Below, piece after piece: positions 1 to 5,095 of a DNA stretch of 5,095 nt. The DNA is taken from assembly GCA_030432775.1 (NCBI GenBank), contig JAUILO010000159.1:1-5095 (forward strand). The letters run 5' to 3'. Origin of the DNA: Alphaproteobacteria bacterium (GTDB lineage Bacteria > Pseudomonadota > Alphaproteobacteria > Micavibrionales > Micavibrionaceae). Below the pieces are notes generated by a model that saw only the letters and a list, made by a program, of their open reading frames with translations, did not search any database and was not told the DNA's origin. Positions within the stretch are counted from its first letter, which is position 1. Each line of letters begins with the position of its first letter. Position numbers and translations under genes: made by a program.

Positions 1-471
1 AAAACACCCGAAGATTATATGCGCGAGGCCATTGCGCTAAGCCGCGATAATATCCATGTGCATGGCGGTGGGCCGTTTGGCGCGGTTGTTGTTAAGGACG
101 GCCAGATCATTGGACGCGGCCGTAATCAGGTGACAACTGTAAATGATCCGACGGCTCATGCTGAGGTTATGGCTATACGTGAGGCGTGCCAGAATCTAGG
201 TGCGTTTAGTCTTCAGGGGTGCGAAATTTATTCAAGTTGCGAGCCTTGTCCGATGTGTCTATCAGCAATTTACTGGGCACGTATCGAGAAAATTTACTAC
301 GGCAATACACAGTCTGATGCGGCTTATATAGATTTTGATGATGCGTTTTTATATAAAGAAGTTAAACTTCCGCGCCATGAACGTGCGATCCCTATTGTTC
401 CTTTGCTGCGCGATGAAGCGGTGACGGTATTCGAAGAATGGGATGCTAAAGATGACAAGGTCTCTTATTGA
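1..471 (+). CDS. guaD: Guanine deaminase (GuaD-type nucleoside/nucleobase deaminase), start lies just left of the window
   Basis: Member of the cytidine deaminase fold that hydrolyses guanine to xanthine and ammonia in cytosolic purine salvage. Counting from the Met at position 19, the zinc ligands and catalytic acid are visible: H47-A-E49 and P-C77-P-M-C80. The features separating GuaD from tRNA adenosine deaminase TadA are also present: NDPTAHAEV, IYWAR, FDDAF (D107/D108) and a C-terminal Tyr. Spacing matches Bacillus subtilis GuaD with a constant offset of 6 residues as I remember that protein (H53, E55, C83, C86, D114, terminal Y156). The frame is open through codons 1-18 (K-T-P-E-D-Y), which align with the family's N-terminus, so the Met at 19 is probably internal and the true start is one or a few codons upstream of the window. 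No clear terminator follows. The exact substrate (guanine versus another purine) is inferred from similarity. The next gene is on the same strand after 117 bp. Confidence 0.9.
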   Translation, partial: KTPEDYMREAIALSRDNIHVHGGGPFGAVVVKDGQIIGRGRNQVTTVNDPTAHAEVMAIREACQNLGAFSLQGCEIYSSCEPCPMCLSAIYWARIEKIYYGNTQSDAAYIDFDDAFLYKEVKLPRHERAIPIVPLLRDEAVTVFEEWDAKDDKVSY

Positions 472-490
472 CTTCCTGACGTTAACGCCC

Positions 491-519
491 TTGTGAGCGA
501 GCGATAATTGCTATATTTT
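491..519 (+). promoter_or_regulatory. Possible sigma70-type promoter for the 107-residue protein gene
   Basis: TTGTGA (491-496) and TATTTT (514-519) are separated by 17 bp in the AT-rich gap after guaD. Transcription would start near 526, leaving an untranslated leader of about 60 nt that contains the run of eight G. It is a weak match by eye; the gene could also be read through from guaD, since no terminator is visible between them. Confidence 0.3.
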
Positions 520-553
520 AAGAGTAATAAGAAAAATATCAGGCAGAGTAGTC

Positions 554-561
554 GGGGGGGG
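554..561 (+). repeat. Homopolymer run of eight G upstream of a start codon
   Basis: Eight consecutive G residues lie 27 nt before the ATG at 589, in a sequence otherwise without long G runs. They are outside any coding region I can support. Such runs are prone to slippage in replication and to sequencing error, so the exact length is uncertain. A regulatory role is not shown by the sequence. Confidence 0.85.
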
Positions 562-588
562 CAATAGCGAGCACAGGGAGCACGCCTC

Positions 589-912
589 ATGACACTTGAA
601 ATCGATCCGGTCAGAGAAGACCACATCAAATCATTATTCAATAAATATGCGGGTATGACACTTCCGGTACGGGAAGTCAGCCAGTCTATGGATATTAACG
701 GTCATACACATTACTATGACACACCAAAATTGCCCGATGATGATCCGGTGATTAAAGAAATAGCCGATCTTGCGGCAGAACACGGGTTAAGTTTGCGCGT
801 ATGGCTTCCGGGAACGGGCGGCACATTTGAAGATGAAAATCGTTTGAATATGTTTGTTGAAAAACATGATGACGGACAGTACCATATAACGCCGAGCTTC
901 TTTTTAGGTTAA
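589..912 (+). CDS. Uncharacterised 107-residue protein, C-terminal half loosely like the I78/potato-inhibitor-I fold
   Basis: I do not recognise this protein with confidence. The start is well supported: AGGGAG at 575-580 sits 8 nt before the ATG. There is no signal peptide, membrane segment or cysteine, so it is probably a soluble cytosolic protein. An acidic stretch PKLPDDDPVIKEIADLAAEHG (residues 46-66) begins with a P/D-rich linker and becomes a likely helix. It is followed by L-R-V-W-L-P-G-T (69-76), then a G-T-F-E-D segment, R85-L-N-M-F-V, and a final D-D-G-containing strand ending FFLG. The order R-V-x-x-P-G, T, R-L-N, hydrophobic strand, D-G resembles small inhibitor proteins of the I78/potato inhibitor I type. 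That is a visual resemblance only, and those proteins are normally exported. The gene ends convergently on ygfZ, the two stop codons sharing the TTAA at 909-912. Confidence 0.8.
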   Translation: MTLEIDPVREDHIKSLFNKYAGMTLPVREVSQSMDINGHTHYYDTPKLPDDDPVIKEIADLAAEHGLSLRVWLPGTGGTFEDENRLNMFVEKHDDGQYHITPSFFLG

Positions 913-1694
913 TCCAGAAGCTTTATTGTTGTCTGGCCCAGTTTCTCTATCTCTGCATCTTTGATAACGGCAAGGGCAAGATTACCTTGGCGTGAGCGCA
1001 GATCACCAACATAGCGTTCATCTATTTCGATGGTATTGTTTTCTTCTGGATGATCCTGTGGCAATTGTACTGTATACAGATGTTTTTTGGATAATCCGCG
1101 ATTATGAAGGCGCGCGGTAAGCTCTTGCCCTACATAACACCCTTTGGTAAATGACACGCCGCCTATTTGATCGATGTTGCATTCGATCAGGTTTGATTGT
1201 TCGATAATCATATCGCGGCTACCATCGGGGATGCCGTTTTTTATACGGATTGTGTCCCAGAAGGCAAATGGCTTTTCATCTGAAATATCCGGTTTTGTGT
1301 TATATGTGCGCCAGCCTAGAGCTGCGCTGCGCGGATCATGGAAACCAGGGGCGGGAGATTGCCCGAAAACCGCATAGACCGGCACATCGTCCTCAATCGA
1401 TATTTTAACTTTGGCGCGCAGGCGGAACATCATCAGTCGTCCGAATAGATCCTTGGCACGTGCGCCGCCTTCACAATCAATCAGGATAAAATCCTCACCT
1501 TGCATTAAAAAGAAATCATGTAAAAATTTTCCATGTGCCGTTAGAAGGCAAGCATAAAGGCTTCCTTTGCTTTTAAGTTCTTCAATATCATTGGTGATGA
1601 TGTTCTGAAGAAATTCGTAACGCTCTTCTCCTTCGATGTGGATTAAGCCGCGATTTGGTATTTGAACAAAGAATGGTGTTGTGTCTGTGGTCAT
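909..1694 (-). CDS. ygfZ: YgfZ/IBA57-like folate-binding Fe-S cluster maturation protein
   Basis: Belongs to the GcvT-related YgfZ/CAF17 family, which acts in the cytosol with tetrahydrofolate in assembly or repair of some Fe-S enzymes; in E. coli YgfZ supports the tRNA thiomethylase MiaB. The signature K184-G-C186-Y-V-G-Q-E191 is intact, including the cysteine needed for function in E. coli, and continues L-T-A-R-L-H-N-R-G, nearer to mitochondrial IBA57 than to enterobacterial YgfZ. The N-terminus (P-N-R-G-L-I-H-I, then F-L-Q-N-I-I-T-N-D-I, residues 13-37) is the family's GcvT-like opening and supports the start at 1694. A G-D-L-R-S stretch near residues 230-234 fits the C-terminal barrel. 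At 261 residues it is compact against E. coli YgfZ (about 326). No Shine-Dalgarno stands out: an AAAAGAA stretch directly abuts the ATG. It is divergent from the glycosyltransferase gene with only 20 bp between start codons. Confidence 0.92.
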   Translation of the reverse strand: MTTDTTPFFVQIPNRGLIHIEGEERYEFLQNIITNDIEELKSKGSLYACLLTAHGKFLHDFFLMQGEDFILIDCEGGARAKDLFGRLMMFRLRAKVKISIEDDVPVYAVFGQSPAPGFHDPRSAALGWRTYNTKPDISDEKPFAFWDTIRIKNGIPDGSRDMIIEQSNLIECNIDQIGGVSFTKGCYVGQELTARLHNRGLSKKHLYTVQLPQDHPEENNTIEIDERYVGDLRSRQGNLALAVIKDAEIEKLGQTTIKLLD

Positions 1695-1714
1695 TTCTTT
1701 TATAAAGCTATGTT
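1679..1714 (+). promoter_or_regulatory. Compact divergent promoter region with TTTATAAA palindrome; possible leaderless start for the GT9 gene
   Basis: TTGTGT (1679-1684) and TATAAA (1701-1706) are 16 bp apart on the plus strand, the first lying inside ygfZ. The -10 ends 8 bp before the ATG at 1715, so transcription would begin almost at the start codon, and no Shine-Dalgarno is visible there. The palindrome TTTATAAA (1699-1706) gives the same TATAAA on the minus strand (1704-1699). There it lies only 4 bp before the ygfZ ATG, probably too close to serve that start. The ygfZ promoter may instead lie within the first codons of the glycosyltransferase gene. Assigned by eye. Confidence 0.4.
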
Positions 1715-2686
1715 ATGAAAGTTCTATTTATTACATCCAGCCGTCTGGGCGATGCAGTTTTATCAACCGGCTTGCTACATCATATAGTGCAAAATACCCC
1801 CGAAGCCAAGATTACAATTGGTTGCGGCGGTCTGCCTAAAAGCTTGTTTGATGCTGTGCCAGGCGTTACGCGCGTTATTGCCATTGAAAAGAAGTCGATG
1901 AATCGTCACTGGATATCTTTTTGGAAAGAAGTTGTGGGGACGCGGTGGGATATGGTGATTGATCTGCGTGATAGTGCTGTATCTCGTTTGGTTGTGGCCA
2001 AACACAGATATATATTTTCCTCTCATATTGATAAGTCCCGTCATAAGGTTGAGCAAAATGCGCAAGTCATGAAGCTTGAAAATCCACCGGCGCCGCATTT
2101 ATGGCATAGCGAAGAGCAGAATAAGAGGGCGGCTGGTTTTATTTCTGATGCGAAGGTGAAAACGCTGGGTATTGGACCAACAGCGAACTGGATTGGTAAA
2201 ACATGGCCAGCGGAAAATTATATTGCCCTTATTGCCAAACTGACGGAACAGGGCGGGGTTATGGAAGATGCGCGTGTTGCCGTTTTTGCCGCGCCCGGTG
2301 AGGAAGATACAGCATATCAGGTGCTAAATAGCGTGGCTGAAGATAAACAGATAAATGTTATTGCAAAGGCCGATCCTGGCACAGTTGCAGCAACAATTGC
2401 ACGGTGTGATTTATATATCGGCAATGATTCAGGGTTAATGCATTGTGCGGCGGCTTGTGGCGTGCCAACAGTCGGGCTTTTTGGGCCAAGTTACCCGCAT
2501 CTATATAGCCCGTGGGGTGATCATTGCGAGATGGTTAAAACTGCGCAGAGTTATGACGAGTTAATTGATTTTGACGGGTATCACCCTTCAACCTTGACGC
2601 ATAGTTTGATGGAATCTTTATCGCAGGATCAGGTTCTGGCTGCAGTTGATCGGTGCTGGCAGAAAGCAAAAAGCCGCAAATCTTGA
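1715..2686 (+). CDS. Glycosyltransferase family 9 protein (ADP-heptose:LPS heptosyltransferase type)
   Basis: A 323-residue GT-B glycosyltransferase of family 9, whose characterised members (WaaC, WaaF, WaaQ) transfer heptose from ADP-heptose to the LPS inner core on the cytosolic face of the inner membrane. The N-terminal Rossmann half opens M-K-V-L-F-I-T-S-S-R-L-G-D-A-V (residues 1-15), where D13 occupies the place of the catalytic Asp13 of E. coli WaaC. In the C-terminal half, G-K162-T-W-P (161-165) corresponds to the WaaC K-H-W-P lysine. G-N-D238-S-G-L-M-H followed by G-V-P-T-V-G-L-F-G-P (residues 236-258) is the donor-binding signature. The length is normal and all key positions are intact, so it should be active. 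The acceptor and sugar cannot be read from sequence, so no wa- symbol is given. The gene stands alone: ygfZ diverges upstream and a terminator hairpin overlaps its 3' end. A start without Shine-Dalgarno suggests leaderless or weakly initiated translation. Confidence 0.9.
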   Translation: MKVLFITSSRLGDAVLSTGLLHHIVQNTPEAKITIGCGGLPKSLFDAVPGVTRVIAIEKKSMNRHWISFWKEVVGTRWDMVIDLRDSAVSRLVVAKHRYIFSSHIDKSRHKVEQNAQVMKLENPPAPHLWHSEEQNKRAAGFISDAKVKTLGIGPTANWIGKTWPAENYIALIAKLTEQGGVMEDARVAVFAAPGEEDTAYQVLNSVAEDKQINVIAKADPGTVAATIARCDLYIGNDSGLMHCAAACGVPTVGLFGPSYPHLYSPWGDHCEMVKTAQSYDELIDFDGYHPSTLTHSLMESLSQDQVLAAVDRCWQKAKSRKS

Positions 2687-2698
2687 TCTGCGGCTTTT
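2669..2698. terminator. Rho-independent terminator overlapping the GT9 stop codon, probably bidirectional
   Basis: The arms AAAAGCCGCA (2669-2678) and TGCGGCTTTT (2689-2698) form a perfect 10-bp stem around a 10-nt loop that holds the TGA stop (2684-2686). On the plus strand the hairpin runs into TTTTAAATTCTTT. On the minus strand it is followed by TTTTTGCTTTCT, so it can also end transcripts of the convergent lipoprotein gene that stops at 2765. The left arm is coding and supplies part of the basic tail K-A-K-S-R-K-S. Confidence 0.85.
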
Positions 2699-2764
2699 AA
2701 ATTCTTTGAACCATTTAGATCCTTTGAAAATCTCACGTTTTGAAGATCTGTATGGACGGTTTGT

Positions 2765-3370
2765 TTATTCGTTCAAACCATCATATTGCCCGTCATCTTC
2801 AGGGATTCTATCGCCATCGGCATTAAACGTGCTTTGGTATTTCTCGCCAAGAACCGTTTTCAGGTAAACTTCTTCGGATTCTTCAGCAACGGCATAAGGA
2901 ACATTTTTCATGCGTTCCCAGCCTTTATAAAGCATGCAGGTTTCGAAATCGACATATGGAAGGTGTTCGGAGCGCAAGTAACCATCGCGTTCTGGTGTGT
3001 CGTGTGAATCAAGATGTCTTTGTGCTGATGGCGGCTCGGCCATTGACGGATCATATAAGGGATCTTCGGGGAATACGTGGTGAAGCGCGCCTAGGCGATC
3101 CAGTTCACGTACCTCAACAACACAAGCTGAAATGTCACGGTTTAACATTTGCTGGGCTTTAGGGCCTCTAGTGTAAGTGGCTGATGTTGCTGTTCTTCTT
3201 TGCCAGTAATGAGATTCACCTTCGATGCGCTCTCTGTCCACGGCATATGTACAGGCATTAAGGCTGAGGATAACAAAGCCCGAAGCCAATATAATGGATA
3301 ATGGTTTGATCAGCGCTGCCCGGGATGTGAGTGTCTTGAGCATAGGTGGTTTTATCTGTGATATTTTCAT
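2765..3370 (-). CDS. Uncharacterised lipoprotein with a calcium-loop-like acidic C-terminus
   Basis: I do not recognise a named family. The N-terminus is a lipoprotein signal: basic residues up to K22, a hydrophobic stretch P-L-S-I-I-L-A-S-G-F-V-I-L-S-L (23-37), then the lipobox L-N-A-C40, so the mature 162-residue protein would be acylated at C40 and anchored in a membrane. T41 gives no Asp+2 inner-membrane retention signal, so the outer membrane is likely. The mature part has two further cysteines, in D-I-S-A-C83 and F-E-T-C145-M-L-Y-K-G-W, that may form a disulfide. The end is acidic: N-A-D-G-D-R-I-P-E-D-D-G (183-194) resembles a thrombospondin type 3 or EF-hand-like calcium loop. Met1 (3370) has a weak GAAGAG 11 nt upstream and an in-frame TAG seven codons upstream. 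Met10 (3343) would give a more usual 30-residue signal but has no visible Shine-Dalgarno, so the start is uncertain by nine codons. It lies 182 bp downstream of the YejA-like gene on the same strand. Confidence 0.85.
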   Translation of the reverse strand: MKISQIKPPMLKTLTSRAALIKPLSIILASGFVILSLNACTYAVDRERIEGESHYWQRRTATSATYTRGPKAQQMLNRDISACVVEVRELDRLGALHHVFPEDPLYDPSMAEPPSAQRHLDSHDTPERDGYLRSEHLPYVDFETCMLYKGWERMKNVPYAVAEESEEVYLKTVLGEKYQSTFNADGDRIPEDDGQYDGLNE

Positions 3371-3374
3371 CTGG

Positions 3375-3400
3375 GCTATATCTCTTCGCTATATCTCTTC
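3375..3400 (-). repeat. Perfect 13-bp tandem duplication in the lipoprotein gene leader
   Basis: GCTATATCTCTTC occurs twice back to back (3375-3387 and 3388-3400, plus strand); in the direction of the gene each unit reads GAAGAGATATAGC. The duplication begins 4 bp before the ATG at 3370 and is flanked by short CTGGG repeats (3371-3375 and 3400-3404). Each unit supplies one GAAGAG Shine-Dalgarno-like element, at 11 and 24 nt from the ATG, so copy number could affect translation. A looser third match (GTGTATCTTCTT) follows at 3407-3418. Confidence 0.9.
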
Positions 3401-3422
3401 TGGGAAGTGTATCTTCTTTCAG

Positions 3423-3452
3423 ATTATCTTTTTGAATCAATATTATTGCTAA
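3423..3452 (-). promoter_or_regulatory. Possible promoter for the lipoprotein gene
   Basis: On the minus strand TTAGCA (3452-3447) and GATAAT (3428-3423) are 18 bp apart, in the AT-rich gap between the YejA-like gene and the lipoprotein gene. Initiation near 3416 would give a leader of about 45 nt containing the 13-bp duplication. The -10 is a good match and the -35 is weak. I see no clear terminator after the YejA-like gene, so read-through is also possible. Confidence 0.3.
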
Positions 3453-3552
3453 CAACGATTCGTATCATTTTCACCATAGCAAGCTAATATGAAACGCTCA
3501 ATGCTGCTTGTGGCTCAATGTCTGTTTTTCCGCTGTATTTTTACAGTTTTGA

Positions 3553-5095
3553 TTATTTACCGGTTTCGTTTTCGTTGTTTCCATTTTGAGAGTCTGTTTC
3601 ATTCTGTGGCTCGGCCCACCATGTTTCAAGAACAAGGCCGTAAACAGGTGTTGTTTGCGGACGGTGTATAAAGCTGCGATAGGCGACGTAGTCTTTTCCT
3701 GTGTAGTAAAGTGGTACGGTGTAATACCCCCATGTCAGCACGCGATCCAAGGCATGGGCGTGCGCGGTAAGGGCTGTATAATCTTTTGAAGTTGCAATAC
3801 CTTTGATCAGGGCTTCGGTTGCAGGGGTGCAGATACCGGCATAATTCCAGCGCGAGTTTTGCTTTGCGGCCTCACAGCTCCAATACAGCATTTGTTCTGT
3901 GCCCGGTGATAGGCTGTTATTCCAGAAATAATTGACCATATCAAAATCATAATTGGTGAGGCGGCCTTGAAACGCTGCGGCATCCAGCACCCTGATTTTG
4001 GCTTTTACGCCAAGGCGTTCTAGGGCGCGGACATAATGAATGATCATTTTTTCATCTTCGGGCGAGCCAAGCAAAATTTCAAATTCCAATTTCTCCGATG
4101 GGTTTTCAGCCCGGACGCGAACACCGTCTTTTACGATCCATCCGGATTGTTTTAACAGCGCATCCGCTTGTCTTAAAATAACGCGCCATTCTTGCTGTGA
4201 GTTTGATTGTGGCGCGGTCCAAGCTTGCCCGAATACCTTTTGGGGAAGCGTATCTTGCCATGGTAGCAGTAAAGCCAGTTCGGCTTCGTCCGGTTTGCCT
4301 TGTGCGGCGAGCATGGAGTTCGGGAAGAAGCTTTCGATACGTTTGTATTTATTATGGAACAGATTGCTGTTCAGCCAGTTGAAATCCAGCACAAGCGATA
4401 GAGCATGGCGTACTTCGCGCACATCAAAGGGCGGGCGTCTTGTGTTAAATATAAGCGATCTTACCCGTTCCGGTCTTCCGTGTGATAATTCTTCTTTGAT
4501 AATTTCTGTTTGTGTGTTGGGTAAGGTATATTGTGTGGCCCATTTTCCTGCATTCATCTCACGGCGGAAATCAATATCGCCGGATTTAAAGGCTTGCAAT
4601 GCGACCACATCATCACGGAAATAATCATAAATGATACGATCAAAATTATAATGTCCGACATTTACCGGTAAATCCTTCCCCCAGTAGTCGGGGTTTCTTT
4701 TATAGATAATACGGCGGCCAGGGTCGATTTCATCAATCATATAAGGGCCGCTGGATAATGGCGGCTCTAGTGTTGCTGTATCAAATGCGCGGTCTTTCCA
4801 CCAGTTTTTGGATAAAACGGGCATCATAGAGAATATCATGACTGTTTCTTCATCGTGTCCCGCACCAAAGGCAAAATAGATTGTATGGTCGTCTATGATT
4901 TTTGCCTCACTGACCAGTTTATATACGCGGCGCATATTTGGACGGCCGTAGTCGCGCAGTGTTTCAAACGAAAACAGGACGTCTTCTGCGGTGATGGGTG
5001 AACCATCGTGAAAGCGTGCTTTCGGGTTTAATATAAAGGTTGCTTGGGAACGGTCATCAGGGATGATGACTTTTTCTGCGATAAGCGGATACATG
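3553..5095 (-). CDS. yejA: YejA-like extracellular solute-binding protein (family 5) of an oligopeptide ABC transporter, N-terminus beyond the right edge
   Basis: Periplasmic family 5 substrate-binding protein that delivers oligopeptides to an inner-membrane ABC importer. E. coli YejA serves YejBEF, which also imports microcin C. Numbering from the first visible Met (5094): F-H-D-G-S-P-I-T-A-E-D-V-L-F-S-F (28-43) and S-G-P-Y-M-I (115-120) are SBP_bac_5 hallmarks. N-P-D-Y-W-G-K-D-L-P-V-N with V-G-H-Y-N-F-D (134-152), R-R-P-P-F-D-V-R-E-V-R-H-A-L-S and F-F-P-N-S are typical of the YejA branch. About 514 residues are visible, against roughly 600 for the family, so the missing part should be the signal peptide and about 100 residues. 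The frame is still open at the edge and that Met aligns inside the family (M-Y-P-L-I-A-E), so it is not the start. The last 20 residues after E-T-W-W form a polar N/E/Q-rich tail. No permease gene follows downstream; yejB/E/F homologues, if linked, would lie to the right. The ligand is not readable from sequence. Confidence 0.92.
   Translation of the reverse strand, partial: MYPLIAEKVIIPDDRSQATFILNPKARFHDGSPITAEDVLFSFETLRDYGRPNMRRVYKLVSEAKIIDDHTIYFAFGAGHDEETVMIFSMMPVLSKNWWKDRAFDTATLEPPLSSGPYMIDEIDPGRRIIYKRNPDYWGKDLPVNVGHYNFDRIIYDYFRDDVVALQAFKSGDIDFRREMNAGKWATQYTLPNTQTEIIKEELSHGRPERVRSLIFNTRRPPFDVREVRHALSLVLDFNWLNSNLFHNKYKRIESFFPNSMLAAQGKPDEAELALLLPWQDTLPQKVFGQAWTAPQSNSQQEWRVILRQADALLKQSGWIVKDGVRVRAENPSEKLEFEILLGSPEDEKMIIHYVRALERLGVKAKIRVLDAAAFQGRLTNYDFDMVNYFWNNSLSPGTEQMLYWSCEAAKQNSRWNYAGICTPATEALIKGIATSKDYTALTAHAHALDRVLTWGYYTVPLYYTGKDYVAYRSFIHRPQTTPVYGLVLETWWAEPQNETDSQNGNNENETGK

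Noticed and set aside
19..471. Calling the deaminase as tRNA adenosine deaminase TadA with a start at 19
   Set aside because: The NDPTAHAEV, IYWAR, FDDAF and terminal Tyr positions match GuaD, and the open codons before position 19 align with the family N-terminus.
1775..2098. Minus-strand open frame opposite the glycosyltransferase
   Set aside because: Antisense shadow of conserved GT9 sequence, with no start signal and no recognisable protein features.
3454..3469. Imperfect palindrome AACGAT-TCGT-ATCATT considered as a Fur-like operator for the lipoprotein gene
   Set aside because: It is short, has one mismatch and does not match the Fur box well; it also lies upstream of the candidate promoter. 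Too weak to call.
3496..3520. Direct repeat GCTCAATG (3496-3503 and 3513-3520)
   Set aside because: Eight bases repeated once in AT-rich intergenic sequence is within chance, with no associated structure.
3533..3550. Hairpin CTGTA-TTTT-TACAG followed by TTTT, considered as a terminator
   Set aside because: The stem is only 5 bp and AT-rich, and the T-tract faces the plus strand where no gene ends. On the minus strand, where the YejA-like gene ends, it lacks a T-tract.
3489..3671. Plus-strand reading frame of 60 codons starting in the gap and running antisense over the end of the YejA-like gene
   Set aside because: No ribosome binding site, a Phe/Arg-rich low-quality product, and most of it is antisense to a clearly real gene.
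4040..4624. Long plus-strand open frame of 194 codons opposite the YejA-like gene
   Set aside because: It is the antisense shadow of conserved YejA-family coding sequence; its Ser/Arg/Cys-rich product has no domain character and no start signal.

Overview
The window reads as ordinary bacterial chromosome with tightly packed genes, short intergenic gaps and a fairly balanced, slightly AT-leaning base composition. It is most likely from a Gram-negative alphaproteobacterium. The evidence is a GT9 (ADP-heptose type) glycosyltransferase, a lipoprotein with a lipobox, a YejA-type periplasmic binding protein, and a YgfZ protein whose KGCYVGQELTAR motif is of the IBA57-like kind common in alphaproteobacteria. 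The class is an inference from protein character; no rRNA or other marker is present.

Layout, left to right. (1) The 3' part of a guanine deaminase gene (+, guaD type) runs in from the left edge. (2) A 117-bp gap holds a possible promoter and a run of eight G. (3) A 107-residue protein of unknown function (+) follows; its C-terminal half loosely recalls the small I78/potato-inhibitor-I fold. (4) A convergent ygfZ gene (-) shares a TTAA stop palindrome with it. (5) A 20-bp divergent gap, with a -10-like TTTATAAA palindrome, separates ygfZ from (6) a GT9 glycosyltransferase (+). (7) A hairpin terminator begins inside the 3' end of that gene and also faces the next, convergent gene. (8) A 201-residue lipoprotein (-) of unknown function has a calcium-loop-like C-terminus; a 13-bp tandem duplication lies in its leader. 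(9) The C-terminal 514 residues or so of a YejA-like oligopeptide-binding protein (-) run off the right edge.

The genes do not form one pathway. Purine salvage (GuaD), Fe-S cluster protein maturation (YgfZ), LPS or cell-surface glycan synthesis (GT9), a surface or periplasmic lipoprotein, and peptide uptake (YejA-like) look like independent housekeeping or envelope functions in small transcription units. I see no mobile element, CRISPR array, RNA gene, prophage part or defence system, and no convincing undescribed system. The points most worth a second look are the possible leaderless divergent promoter at 1695-1714, the two uncharacterised proteins, and the duplicated leader segment before the lipoprotein.
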